Source of the DNA: Symsagittifera roscoffensis
Taxonomy: Eukaryota; Xenacoelomorpha; Acoela; Convolutidae
Length of the DNA: 64,000 nucleotides
NCBI RefSeq assembly: GCF_963678635.1
Contig: NC_087068.1
Location: 23,369,697 to 23,433,696, forward strand
Direction: 5' to 3'
A program made the translations under genes and the position numbers. The stretch's first letter is position 1, and every line of letters starts with the position of its first letter. The notes below the pieces were generated by a model. It ran no database searches. It was not told the DNA's origin and saw only the letters and a program-made list of their open reading frames with translations. This document shows, piece by piece, positions 47,614-59,029 of this stretch.

Positions 47614-47938
47614 TGTTAAAAAGTTAGGATACCACTCGTAGTTGATTAAGAGTGTACTTAAACTAAGAATAGATTAAGACTACGGTTGATTAAGATTCCT
47701 ACTAAAATCTGTAGGCTTTTATTTAAGACTAAATAAAAGACGGTGATGCTAACTAAAGTAAGAGAGGTTTAAAAGATTGAATTGGTTTCGGTTGATTTGT
47801 TCGTATCATTAAAGATAGTGCCAAATTCTAAGTCTACCAAAAGCCATTGCGCTTTTGGCAGGTGTATAAATTAACAACTTAAAGGTCAACGATCAGTTAA
47901 GATCAGAGGTTAAATGAACAAACAGTAATACTTTTACA
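47614..47938 (-). repeat. E2 5' LTR
   Basis: 325 bp, no difference seen from the copy at 40292-40616; flanked outside by GGAAC. Confidence 0.95.
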
Positions 47939-47943
47939 GGAAC

Positions 47944-48949
47944 AGAGACTCTAGAAGCGATATGGTCTCAAAACATGAGGTGTTTTAATTCTTGAGGTAG
48001 AAGTGGTCTGAAGGCAGTAGGTTTTAAAACAAAATGAAAAAAAAACGGCTTCGAAAATAAAATTAAATTGCGTCCAGAAAAATTTTTTAACAAAACTTGA
48101 AACCATAATAATAAATGGTCAAACCATATAGGCTGAGGATTCAATTACAAATATAAGCAATGACAACTAATGTAGTGTAAAATTTGAGAAGCATCTCTCT
48201 TCCTACAATTACAAAGTTCACGCTGAGTTGACGATAACATTGCAAACAGCCCAAAATGCAAAGTCAACAGATCAAATTATATGCATTTTTCAAGTGTCTG
48301 TATCAATTGAAGATTATACATCTCAGACTATGTTTCATTAGACAAAGATATCATTTTCGCCATTTATAAAAAAAATTATTTAGACAAAACTTCGAACCTT
48401 GGTTGATTTGAGTGATCCAATTCAGTTATATAGTTTTCTTTCACGTTTAGAAATGTAGTTTGAGAAGCTGACAGAAAATGGGAGTGCCAGCAACTATTGG
48501 GGAAACAAATCATCAAGGATATTTGAAAAAAAAACATAGGCATGCACCATCAAACGTTTTTATTCATTTACGAACGCTAACAAATATGTGTCAACAAGAG
48601 CATCAAAAACAAAAAGACAAAGCGAGCAGCTTTTGATAGGCAGCTGAGTGTTGACTCATCAAGTCAATGTTTGGTTTATAAATTCATTAAGCAAAAAAAA
48701 TAAAATGACTTGATCACAAAACCAAGAAAGTTTTATGATTGTGAGTTAGCATGGGGTCGAAATGGTAAAAAACTGTTCAACCTCTTCAAAACTTTTTTGC
48801 CTAATGTTTATTCTGATAGACTAAACATGCATATAAACTTTTCGAATGCTATCGAAATTGATAAGTTTTTCTTCTTTTGAAAAATGTTGGAAAGCTATCA
48901 GCACGTTATGGTAATCAAGCCAGTCCAAACCATCCTGCTTCTAATCAAA
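47944..48949 (+). pseudogene. N1 endonuclease/linker debris right of E2
   Basis: Resumes N1 after the E2 target duplication. Mostly unreadable. Near 48500-48630 a basic stretch (YLKKKHRHAPSNVF, then RTLTNMCQQEHQKQKDKASS) resembles the segment between endonuclease and RT in CR1/Jockey-like ORF2. Confidence 0.35.
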
Positions 48950-50200
48950 ACTCTTCTTGATTGAAGCTCATTCAAATTTCTGATATTTTTAAAAATTATC
49001 TTAAAAAAGTTCAATAAATCTTCAGCAAGTACTGATGGTTTTATCAGATACTCTATAAAACTATTGAACTTGTAATTTCGTTGTATTTGTTGCGCCTTTT
49101 CATCAATTGCATGGAAATTGGTCAATACCCATATTTGTTTAAGTTTGCGAAGTTATTGGCATTTCAAAAAGATGGCCAGTTAATCATCCGCCAAAAATAA
49201 ACGCTCATTTGTCGACCCTTTCAATTGGCTATTTTTTAGGTTGGTTCATTTTGTCGATTAATTTTGTTCTTTCACTGATTGTTACTTTAGCTTTTGTAAA
49301 AGTTATTCTGAAATTGATGCGGTGGCGATTCTGTAATATGACCTTCAATACTCAAACATACAAAAAGAAGTCACTTGTTTTACTGATCTGAAGAAAACGT
49401 TTGATACAGTCAAACACTGGTAATTGTTTTTAAAATTGAAGTACTGTGAAGTGCGAGGGTTACTTCTTGTTACAATTAAAAGCTATTCAACGGGCAGGGG
49501 CCACTCAGCAGAATTAGAAGATTTTAATGAAAACAAAAGATACCTGTGGCCCCTTGTGTTACTTAAGGCTCTGATAGTGAAGTTTTAAGATGTTTTTGCT
49601 CTGCATATAAAAGTGCCAATCAAAAAAAGAATTATAATTTTCTTGTGTGTTTCTCAGGTCAGCAACTGGATGAAATCAAATCATTTTTTTTAAATTGTGT
49701 TGAAACAAAATTGTAGGATAATTTAAGTCAAAAACTGCAGCTTAAATCGTGTTATACAACGAAGCACGTAAACAGGTTTCGGTTATAACATCTTTAGGAA
49801 AAGTGAATGATGAAAACTGAGCTTCAATGCTCACATTAACCTTTCAACCAAAGTAATATTTTGTTGTGACCTCTTTTGTTGAATCCTATTGTATTTCATC
49901 GTGAGCATCCCTAATTCCTATAATAGCTTCATAAAATCAATCATTGCATTTAGTGTTTTTGCAAACGGTTGCTCGAACAACAATAATCTGAATCAGGTAT
50001 TAAAAATAAACAAAAGAATCGTAAAAAAAATTTTCAAAGTTTTTGTCGGATTGTGGAACGATTATCAAATTTTGCTCACTCCTTTCTGTATATGGGTACA
50101 AGTGTCAAATTATTGCTCTAAAAAGGTTGAATATAAATTACGACTACTTTAATGCTTTGCTTGAATTTGAAAATGTAGCTGCTTTTGATAGTCGATATCG
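48950..50200 (+). pseudogene. N1 reverse transcriptase relic
   Basis: Plus strand, several frames. CMEIGQYPYLFKFAKLLAFQ near 49110 matches the RT entry segment (G-x-x-P-x-x-x-K-x-A-x-x-x-P-x-x-K). FTDLKKTFDTVKH near 49380 matches the F-x-D-x-x-K-A-F-D-T-V catalytic motif, with Thr replacing Ala. LKYCEVRGLLLVTIKSY follows. Near 49960-50030 CSNNNNLNQVLKINKRIVKK matches the C-terminal thumb/linker segment. The Y-x-D-D site was not located. Non-functional. Confidence 0.6.
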
Positions 50201-53197
50201 ATTTGATGGCTAGGATCAGAAAAATTCAAACTGCTCTAATACTGATAACAAAGATCTACACGACCTTGCTTCTAAGAAAGAATTTTAAATCATTTTACAC
50301 GCAGCGTTTTGGGTGTTGAGTGAAAAGTGTGCTTCAAAAGTTTTAATACTCGTTAATCAAGAAATATTATGGAGCATGATTTACAAATTACAGTAAAAAA
50401 CTTGTGAAGTTGAGTTTTAGTTTGCGTTTAGTAAACTGAAGCCCCTTTTGAACTTGTTTATTGGTTACTGCCGCATGAGCTCAGTTCGGTGTTCTCTGTC
50501 CAAAAGTCTCCACTCTCTTCTACAGGGGCTCTTAAGATTCTAGATATAAATCACATTTGTTAGAAGCAGTAACCACAAAGCGAACTAGTTCAAGAATTTC
50601 GAGTAAACCGGTTTAAGATACTTACCACTAGCGAGTTTCAGAACCAAAAGAACCTTATAAATGCAATTTTTGACAAAAACATGATCTGGTGTGTTTTGCC
50701 AACTTGTTTGATCAGAGTCCTGGTAACAAGTCAATTACTGCTACGAGTGACGGTACTAGGGGACTTCGTTTCTAAACAGTACACAAACAACCGAGCTTAA
50801 CGTTTAGCAATCGAGTATTTTACCTTTGTTTGCCATCTGCTGTTTCTTTTTGGAAAAAAATTATATGTAATAACCAGACATTAGGGTTAACGTCGTGAGG
50901 GCGAACTTCTGTGGCTGATCTTTGCCAGAGTTGCTAGCTTCAGGTGAACTTATTTTTTGTAAATAGTTTGATGCCAAACTTTTATATGGCTTGTGATGTT
51001 GTTGGAATTCAATTTAGTTATTTGCTTAGAGCGTTAGTATGGTTGAACTCTAATGATGTAGTAACAAATGCGCGAAGTATCTAACGACCAATCAGAGCTC
51101 AGTGTTCTAAAATTTGAACGAAATAAGTGATAAACTTATATATCAGTCCGTTTTGCAACATTTTAAGAGCGTTGATTGGTTGAGAATTTTGGCGAATTCG
51201 TTTCTTCGCGCATGAGAATAGCCCCCCCCCCTCCAGTTAGAGTAGTTCATATACAGTGTCACCACAACATGCTGATGTTTTCAACTTCACCACACACATC
51301 ATACGCATCGATATTTTCACTTGGACTTGTCGACTTGTACGTTTACTTTCCTTGGAATTTAATGCGATTACAATGTATTATTTTTTGATTGCAACAAATC
51401 TCGCTAAAAAGTCCGGTCAAAATTCCAGGAGGCTCGTTCAAAATTTTTTGCAACCTTACAAATATGTGGCCAAACTTTTTCCGGCTCATAAGTTTTCATT
51501 CACTACTGAGCTAAACAACTGTTATAAGACCCCGGGAGAGTTTTATAGCAGTTGTGGATCTTCATTGAAGATTGGAATTCAGAAATTGCCTCATAGATGC
51601 TTTATACTAGCCTCGGCAAGGCTACAAATATGCGTTAACTGCTATGAGAGGTTGAATTGTTTTGAAATTGGTAACTATAAATCGTTGTCCCTAAAAAGCT
51701 ATAAAGGGAGGGCGTAAAGTCGAGACCTTTTGAGATAGTAAACTGCCATATGGTTTTGAAGTGCGCTAATAATTAACTATCTAGTGCTCCCTTTTTTCAA
51801 CTAGTACATCAAACGCGCGTAATTTAATGATGGATGAGAAACAAACCACTTGAAATTCCGTCTTACTATTGACAAAAACAAAATGAATGCTAGAAATTTA
51901 CAAGACTGCTTGTATCAGGCCGACAATAAGTCAAAATTTATAAGTCGTTACTTATATGTCGAAATTATTCGGGAAAAAAAACCCGAGAACAAATATTCAG
52001 TCATTTTCTTCAAAATTCTCAATAATAAAAAGGTTTTTCATTCAAAATCGTGGTTTACTGTCGCTGTTTATGCAAGTTTTGAAATCCAGACAGATTATTA
52101 CAAATCATTTTTTCTCTAGAAATTCCAAATAAAAAAAAATGTCAGAGAAAAATCCGAAAAAAGTTTTTCGTTATGATAATAACTGCTCAGCTGTTCCAAA
52201 GAAAAATTCTCAAATACTAATAAATAGAAAAAAAATGTCCTACATTTTTTTTCCAAACAAATTGGTCTGAAATAAAAATTTAGGGGCAAAGTTTAGGAAG
52301 TTGTATTTCGGTGTGTTTTAGTTTTTTTTCCACGCAAAATCAGATAGCACAAAAATAGAATGGGTCAATTTATGTATCATATTAAAGCCCTTTCATCCTG
52401 ATTCCAACAACATCAGAAATTTTTTAAAATTTTGACAATTTTTTATCAGTGTGGAGAAAAACTGGTTTGAATTTTTTTTTATTTTTGCTCTTATTTCAAG
52501 CTAATAAGGTCAACGTGAATTCTTACAATTGCTTATTTAGGCCGGAAAAGTTAGTTTTACTCGGGCAAAGTAAGTTTTTGGAATTTTGTAGCGCCATATT
52601 GGGAAAAAAGTTTCAAAAATTTGGAGAGCATCTGCAAAAAAAAATAGAAAACATTTATGAAATTTAAAAAACTATATTTTTTTTCAGTTTTTTAGTCATT
52701 TTCTATTAAACTACTTTCCAATTGGCAAACTTGACTATTACTATCGAGTATGCATAATTTCTATTGTTTTGTTCAGATTTTGTTATCACACCACACAGAA
52801 AAAAACTACACTAATTTGAAAAAAAAAATTTTTTTTTTAAGACGTCTAGTTTTATTGTTGTTATACGTTATTATAGCTTAATGGCTAAATTATTATGGCG
52901 TAATGTGTGATGTTACGATTTACTGTATAATGAACAAACCTGTTCATAGTTTTTAGTTGATTCACTAACTTTCATTACAGTCTGACATTTTTAAAGTAGC
53001 TAACTTTCATTTCAATCTAACATTTTTACAATCTGACATTTTTCAGATAACATAAAAACTATGGCACCAATGGCTTGGTGAAAAAAAGATATGTTTCTAA
53101 GGAAAACCAAACCACACCGTTCACATAATCTTTGTCAATTTTAACGAATCATGGAACAAACGACTGCTCACCAAGGCTGGGTTACGCGAAAAGGCTT
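50201..53197. other. Long non-coding interval
   Basis: No gene identified. A 153-codon plus-strand open frame at 51256-51717 has no domain I recognise and codon use like the surrounding AT-rich DNA, so I do not call it a gene. Confidence 0.4.
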
Positions 53198-54119
53198 CCC
53201 TAGTTGATAAAGATAGGTTATCTTGCATGACCTTTTAAAGATTTTTATTAAGAAGATGCATCTCTTTTAAAGATCTGGCGAGACAATTTCCTTTAAAGAT
53301 AACCTTAATTCTAGCAAGATCTTTAAAGACATGATTTTTTGTGTGAAAAAAAAAATTTACACAGGAAGACAAGTATTTTTACGAGTAGACATTTTACCTG
53401 GTGGCAAGTAGAAACATTTAAATACTTGAACAAATCAACATTAAATAGAAAAATATAACCGCATAATTAGATGAACATAAATATTTGTCGGATTTGTCGA
53501 ACACAACATGTCGAACACAACATGCAAAATATCTCAAGCTAAACCACTCTATTCATCAAAATTTTGACAAAAAAATGAAATTTAACCGCTGCCAGATGAA
53601 AAATTTCAAAAAGTCCAAAAAAAATTGTTTTTAAAATTTTTAATTTGAAATGCATAAATTATAACGACAACCTGAAACTATTTACATTACGAAACTTGAA
53701 AAATCAAAATATAAATGAACACTATCAAAATACGCTTAGCCTAATTTTTTTGAGCTTTAACTCAGAATTCTTCGTGACTGTAGTCAAATTGGATCTCCGT
53801 AGTTTTTCTGGCGCTCAATTAAGGTTTTGTGAATAATTGTTTTTGAGTTAATCAGTCAATTCTCTTTGGTTCATTTTTTCAACATTTTGTTTCGTTTATT
53901 TGCTTGTGAATAATTTCATAATTAGTTATCTTGCAAGATCTTGCAAAAATCTTGCAAGATTCTTGCAAGATAACCTCATTCTAGCAAAGTCTTTCATAAT
54001 AACCTCACTCTTTGAAGATCCTGTAAGGTAACCTCCATCTTGCAAGATCTTGCAAGATAACTCTTATTTGCAAGAATCTTGCAAGATCTCACAATACAAC
54101 CCTCCTTGATCGACTAGGG
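53198..54119. mobile_element. Non-autonomous element with CCCTAG inverted termini and TTGCAAGA repeats
   Basis: The left end CCCTAGTTGATAAAGATAGG and the inverted right end CCCTAGTCGATCAAGGAGGG match with few changes. Both flanks of the interior carry AGGTTATCTTGCA and repeated palindromic ATCTTGCAAGATCTTGCAAG strings (53930-54090), with TTTAAAGAT variants at 53240-53335. No coding capacity; no clear target duplication. Confidence 0.6.
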
Positions 54120-54661
54120 TTTATATTGTGAAATCCGCATCAAGGTATTTTTCTTAGTTTTCTTAGCTTTTTATGCTTTTAATAAAGCTAGAGGCATAAA
54201 ATTGAAACATGATGAAGCTACAAATTTTAGCTCAATGCTTTGCTCTTTTTGCTAGTTTCTTTTGATCTTTTCACTCTTTGCATATTTTGCGAAACATTTT
54301 ATGTGTTGACAAAAATTACTTCGCAAGGTAGCTGTTCATGAATTCTGGATTCAATTTATAATTTTTAACTTGCTAAAAGGTTTGTCAACGAGCTCACCAG
54401 ATCTTCACTCAAAAATTTGTGCGCCTTAGAAACACACAATTTGGCCTCGTAATGTCACCGAGTGATTTTAGTTTTGCTCAATCACAGCTCCTCCTTGAAC
54501 TATAGGCACATTGATTATAGTATTTCAGATCACGCTGACTATTTTAAACATATAGAACAGCCTTATTTTTTTTGTGACCGGATGCAAGCTTTTTATCTTT
54601 CTATAGACCCTTATCAATTGTTTTCATATGAATCACCTATGTTTTCGTTAATCATTGGAGC
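54120..54661. other. Non-coding interval
   Basis: No exon or repeat recognised. Confidence 0.4.
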
Positions 54662-55084
54662 CAGGGACGAATTTAGGGGGACGTCCCCTTTCCGCTCAGA
54701 ATTCGAACCCCTTTCTTGCCATAAAGTCCTCCACTTGATACTATTTAATGGCCAATTCTACATCAACCAACTCCAAAATTTTAAGGCACTGTGAACACTA
54801 TATACTAATTCTGAATGATGAATATTAATTTCGGATGATCAAAAAAAAATCTGAATATTCTGGTCGAATCGTTCTAAAAAGGTTCATTTTTGACCTTTTT
54901 GTAAAACAAATTCTTTACTAGTGCCAAGATCTTGTGGTGCAAAAAATTGCGCTAAATAGATTGCTTATCTTTTTTAAGAAAAAAATTGAAAACAAAGTTA
55001 TCGACCTTACAAGGACAAAAAAATCTGAAACACCTTAACCCCCCCCCCCTGCTCTTCCTTAGGATAGCCCTAAATCCATCCCTG
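54662..55084 (+). repeat. Family B copy with both termini
   Basis: CAGGGACGAATTTAGGGGG at the left and CCTAAATCCATCCCTG at the right form inverted termini. The interior is diverged. Flanking octamers are similar but not identical (ATTGGAGC and TGCGGAGT), so no target duplication is claimed. Confidence 0.65.
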
Positions 55085-55154
55085 TGCGGAGTTTTAAAAT
55101 ATACGTATTGTAAAATTAGTTGCGAGAGGAGTTGACAATTCGTTGTGGGTTTAG

Positions 55155-55313
55155 GAAATGTTTAAGAATTGTGGTGGCGACTGTGAGGCGTATTGGCTGA
55201 TGCTGGTGTTCCTCTGCTGCGGATACTTCACCTCGCTCGCCCTTCTAGTGTTTCTAGCTAACATGGTCAACAAAATCAAACACCTGCAGAGACACATTGC
55301 CATGGTCAAATAA
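55155..55313 (+). CDS. Terminal exon of a small single-pass membrane protein (51 codons from its ATG)
   Basis: An acceptor TGTGGGTTTAG precedes GAA ATG; ATG 55158 to TAA 55311-55313. It reads MFKNCGGDCEAYWLM, then a hydrophobic stretch of about 24 residues (LVFLCCGYFTSLALLVFLA), then a basic tail (NKIKHLQRHIAMVK). Third positions are G/C-rich, as in the other host exons. AATAAA at 55437-55442, about 125 nt past the stop, supports a real 3' end. It may be a one-exon micro-membrane protein or the last exon of a longer gene whose other exons I could not find. Family not recognised. Confidence 0.6.
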   Translation, partial: EMFKNCGGDCEAYWLMLVFLCCGYFTSLALLVFLANMVNKIKHLQRHIAMVK

Positions 55314-55436
55314 CCTAATAACCTACCAAAAAATGAAGAAACAGCGCCTGGCAATAGTAATCATAATAGTTGGGTTCCAGGAAACAGCAAGTATGAATGA
55401 TGGGTTCCGCAATGTTTGTGAAGCATCAAACATTCA

Positions 55437-55442
55437 AATAAA
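55437..55442 (+). terminator. Poly(A) signal AATAAA
   Basis: Canonical AATAAA downstream of the 55155-55313 exon, followed by a GTG/TTGTTTTT-rich stretch typical of downstream elements. Confidence 0.65.
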
Positions 55443-55459
55443 AAAGTGATACTTGTTTT

Positions 55460-56626
55460 TGGAGATTTTAGGGCGTAAAAGTTTTCTTCAGGGACACATC
55501 TAGTTAAAACAGCCCAACTATCATGATTGTAACTAGTGCTTTTTTATGATACTTGTTAGTTAATGATTTGTTTGTAAGTTGTTGATTTTCAATTTCTGTG
55601 AAAAAAAAAAATTGGTTTTGGCAATCTGTTGATAACCACAATAAATGGAAAAACCAGATGAAAAAAAAAACATTCTTGAAAGTCAGCTTATAAATATTTG
55701 TAAAATATTTAAAAGCTTTTGTAACTGAGAGAAATTGAGCGTTTATAATCAATTGAAGCTATAGATATAAAAACGTTTTCCGTTATATTAAATCTCCTAA
55801 AAACAGTCAGATTCAAAAAATATTTCTTCAGAATGAGTTGAATTAATCATAGAAGTAAAATGATTATTTTTTCGTAAGAATCAAACCAAAATTACATATA
55901 GCGTATCACTGACTTTTCAATTATGAAGACAATTTTGTGAAACTAATTTTACTCAGTTTCAGTTTTGCTATCAAAGATATCGTAGGAATATAATAAAAAA
56001 CTTAACTTCATATTTTAGCTATAATCGTTTTAACCTAAAAAGTTTGGATATTTGCATTTGAATTTGAATCTTTTACTAACTAAATTTAACGGGAGCTATT
56101 ATCATGCGCAAAGGACCGAATGAGCAAAAAACTCGTGAGCGGAAAACCGAAAAGAAAATTAGCCGAAAGTCAATTTTTAAAAATAAGCAACTGCCATTCA
56201 ATTAAGATGAATTAAATGAAGCTATATTTTGCTTCTTTCATAACGAAACCCTTGAAAAATAAAATTTGTTCCAATCGGCGGCGGTCAGTGACAATTTGAA
56301 CATTATGCATATTTCTGCCGTTTTTATATTCGGTCAAAATCAATATTCAGCGCTTGGAAATGTTTAATTTCTTTCCAAATTTTAGATCACTGAAATCTGA
56401 TTGGCTGATTTTTGTTTTCGCGCATTCGGTCCTTCGCGTATGAGGGATTCCACCAAATTTAACAACAGCAGACATAAATTGTAAGTTGAACAAGGAAACG
56501 TAATTTAATAAAAAAGACTATCGAAATGCTCGTGCAGTGTCTCGTTGTTCAAACTCAATTTCTATCAGTCTTGAACTATTTCTACAATTCAGTTCTAGTC
56601 TTGTCTGTTGAGCTGGTAATTGATCC
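55460..56626. other. Non-coding interval
   Basis: No gene recognised; AT-rich. Confidence 0.4.
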
Positions 56627-56830
56627 GACTTTCGATTCGAAAGTAACGGAATATTTGTGCTCGGGGTGGGTTTTTTCTTCAGACAAATTTCGACTTTTTA
56701 ACTAGCCATTTTTGACAGATTTTTTTTATATCATTCGAAAGCTATTGTTGCCTTGAGCTTAAATTTGAAAAGATACTTCACCTGTGATTATTTTTTGTAA
56801 AATTATGGGGGTTTAAAGATTGCCATTTAA
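56627..56830 (+). repeat. Family A 5' fragment
   Basis: Starts TCCGACTTTCGATTCGAAAG and follows family A through GTTTAAAGATTGCCATTT, then stops abruptly. Very similar to the 7372 copy over about 200 bp. Confidence 0.8.
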
Positions 56831-58260
56831 AAAAATCCTTGTAATTAATAATTTCTCATTCAAAATAAATAAGTTTTCAGTTCTGGCTTTATTGCTTTTT
56901 TGTACAAAGTTCAGGGATACATAAGTTTTCCTTCGAAAATTTTTATTGACCGAAAATAACGAAAACATCCAGCTTCAACGCTAAGAACCACAAAAACATA
57001 GAATGGGCCTTCATTGTTCCCGATCAGGTAAAAAAATCTCCACACTTCAGGCAATAACGGCTCTATCAAGTATGAAATTGTAATTTTTTCATGCACATAA
57101 CAACAACGAATGGGAAAGAGCTCTTAAAGTTTTCTAAAACTAAATAATAAAATACAAAAAACAAGTTCAGTTTTTCTGGTTTTTCTCAATTTTTGCTAAA
57201 TTTTGAATAATTCTATCAGTTTATTCGACTGTTTATTCAAACATTAACAAAGCAAACTAATTGCTTGAACAGACGTTCTTTTCATTTCGACTGAAAGCGT
57301 AGAGTGTTTTGAAATTTTTCTGAATTTCCAAGTTTTTGAGAAAAAAAAACAAAAAAACTTGCCTCTTGTCAAATTCTATTAAAAAACAAAACGCTTTGTA
57401 AAGACTAAAAACAGTTCATTTTTTGGTTGCATTATATTTTCTCCTTTTTTCATTAGTCAGTGAGAATTTGGTGAAACCATAACAAGGTTTCGGTACAAAT
57501 GTGATCGCCAACTAAGATGTGTTTTTTCTTATTAGATTCGTTCCTTTTGCTAAATTTTTGCAATACCTAACCATTAAATTTTGGAAAAACTTGTTTTATT
57601 TTTTTTTGTATGTATTCGAATATGTGTCAAGTAATTCAAATAGTGCAATATTTGTGTTCAAAAATGACGTTTTTTAATAAAATTTGATTGATTGCATTGT
57701 TGCCAAGAACCTCCCTACTGAACAAACTTTTTTTTATGTAAGCCTAAAGTTTGTTGAGATAACTTTGTAAAATAGGTCACAATTTTTTTTTCAGATTAAA
57801 AGGCATTATTTAAAAAAGTGATCAGTTACTACTGAAATAACGAAAAAAAGATACAAAATGGGGAAAAAATTTAAAATTGCATTTCCATTTTCGAATTTTT
57901 GCCTTCAACTCTATAAAAGAAGAAAAAATAGTTGATGTACTTGTTAATCTTAGTTGTAAGCTGCTGTTTTAAAACGTTAGAACACCAATGTTTTCTGGTT
58001 TAGCTTGAAATTTAATTGTCGAGAAATTCAGAACAGATATTTGAAAAAAAATCTAAAATCAGTTTTTACTGAGGAAAAACTAATTCTCAATAGGTTGAGG
58101 AGGAATGAAAAAAATTTCCTTGGATGGCTAGTACGAGTAATCAAAATCATAATATCTAGTATTCAGTGTGAAGTTGAGACTACAAAAACAAAACCACAAG
58201 TAAACAAGAAAAATGCATTTGTAAGCCCAACTCTCTTGCTTTTGTCTTAATGAAAGAAGA
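56831..58260. other. Non-coding interval
   Basis: No gene recognised. An 81-codon plus-strand stretch at 58005-58250 has no motif. Confidence 0.4.
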
Positions 58261-58419
58261 TAGTACTGTCGGCGTATTTGAAAACGTATTTGGAAAATTC
58301 ATCGGCTCTGTTTCTAACCGCATAGCGTGCGCTGCTTCGGCGGAAGATCGAAAGTCTGATAAGTTTGAAGATTTTTGTTTTGATATTTTTTGAACACTAG
58401 TTTTTAAGGTTCAGGGTGG

Positions 58420-58560
58420 CTTCGGCCTTAGTGGTTAAGTATGTTACATGTATTCCAAATAGGTAGTTTTTTCAAGTAGAGAATCTCCATCGCGATGTAC
58501 GTTTGAAAAACATAGGCTATGTTTCTAACCCCATAAACGGCCGCTCGGACTAAAATTATG
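58420..58560 (+). repeat. SINE-like repeat copy
   Basis: The head TGGCTTCGGCCTTAGTGGTT resembles a tRNA box A. It is followed by TGTTACA, GTAGAGAATCTCC, ATAGGCT(A)TGTTTCTAACCCC and AACGGCCGC. Shared with 59258-59400 and 59722-59835. A partial match lies at 58296-58345. Confidence 0.5.
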
Positions 58561-59029
58561 TACCACAAATTAAACAATTTTTTCTTACTGGCTTAGTTTT
58601 GTTCAAGGTTTTCTAATATGCAGTCATTGACACCATTGAACAAATTTACCTGGTAGATTTTTTTTATTATTTTTTTGTTTTTTACTCTCTCAGCTATCAG
58701 CCATTGTTTAAAATTGTGTGATCACCAAAAACTTTGGCGATTATGCTTGGTCCTATCTATTCGCTATGAACTCGGTTGGTTTTTGAGACGCCTAGAACCA
58801 ATCCCTGTTTTGCAAAGTTTTATCCAATGCTTTCATCTCTGCGCTTGGTAGTTATCTGTTATGGATCTGAGCTCGGAGTAGTTGCATTTTGCCGACTAAA
58901 ACTGTGTGGTTAGATCACATTTTTGTTGCAATTGTCGAATGGTTCTCCTTCTGTAACTCTTTAGGCGTCAAATATTGGGCCTTCCAGGGGGCCGTGCGGC
59001 CGGAGGCTATCAAAAATAATGAAAACAAT

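Larger units (their letters stand above)
41367..47614 (-). pseudogene. E2 Gag-Pol polyprotein, single frame broken by stops and one frameshift
   Basis: On the minus strand from ATG 47614-47612 to TAA 41369-41367. Gag starts MAQSNESN with WNNSSNE..WERWSEKFQL, colinear with E1. Knuckle region: CRNCGQQFKKGHLSPC and TCGRKGHFAKHC (near 46790-46680). Protease site reads DSASPVSF (D at 46394-46396) where D-T/S-G is usual. RT has YLND at the YxDD site (Asn codon 45383-45385). RNase H has KCDASHLG and TDHKAL. Integrase has HEAHPGQ, CIECVKAG, RTDQGSGF and GLVERLIRTIKE. The C-terminal extension (42656-41367) is acidic and Ser/Thr-rich. Breaks: TGA 47240-47242, TGA 46223-46225, TGA 44264-44266 with a frame change by 44210 near an eight-base T run, TAG 43599-43601 and TAA 42759-42761. 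Confidence 0.9.
40292..47938 (-). mobile_element. E2: full-length Ty3/gypsy-type LTR retrotransposon, minus strand
   Basis: 7647 bp, bounded by two 325-bp LTRs that look identical and by a 5-bp target duplication GGAAC (40287-40291 and 47939-47943). On the minus strand the order is LTR, PBS, gag, protease, RT, RNase H, integrase, long acidic/Ser-rich extension, about 750 bp of non-coding DNA, purine tract GCGGGGAA, LTR. It is of the same lineage as E1 by colinearity and many shared motifs, but the LTR sequence differs. Confidence 0.95.
39355..50200 (+). mobile_element. N1: decayed non-LTR retrotransposon (CR1/Jockey-like), split by E2
   Basis: The plus strand carries, in the correct order, an ORF1 relic (39355-40020), the start of an AP-type endonuclease just left of E2 (SETWL near 40225), and, right of E2, a basic linker (near 48500-48630) and an RT relic (48950-50150). 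E2 sits between the two endonuclease parts with a GGAAC duplication, so it inserted into one element. All frames are broken. Confidence 0.65.

Noticed and set aside
51256-51717. 153-codon plus-strand open frame
   Set aside because: No domain, AT-type codon use, no splice or poly(A) support; kept as non-coding.
54654-55092. Target duplication of the family B copy at 54662
   Set aside because: Flanking octamers ATTGGAGC and TGCGGAGT are only similar, not identical.
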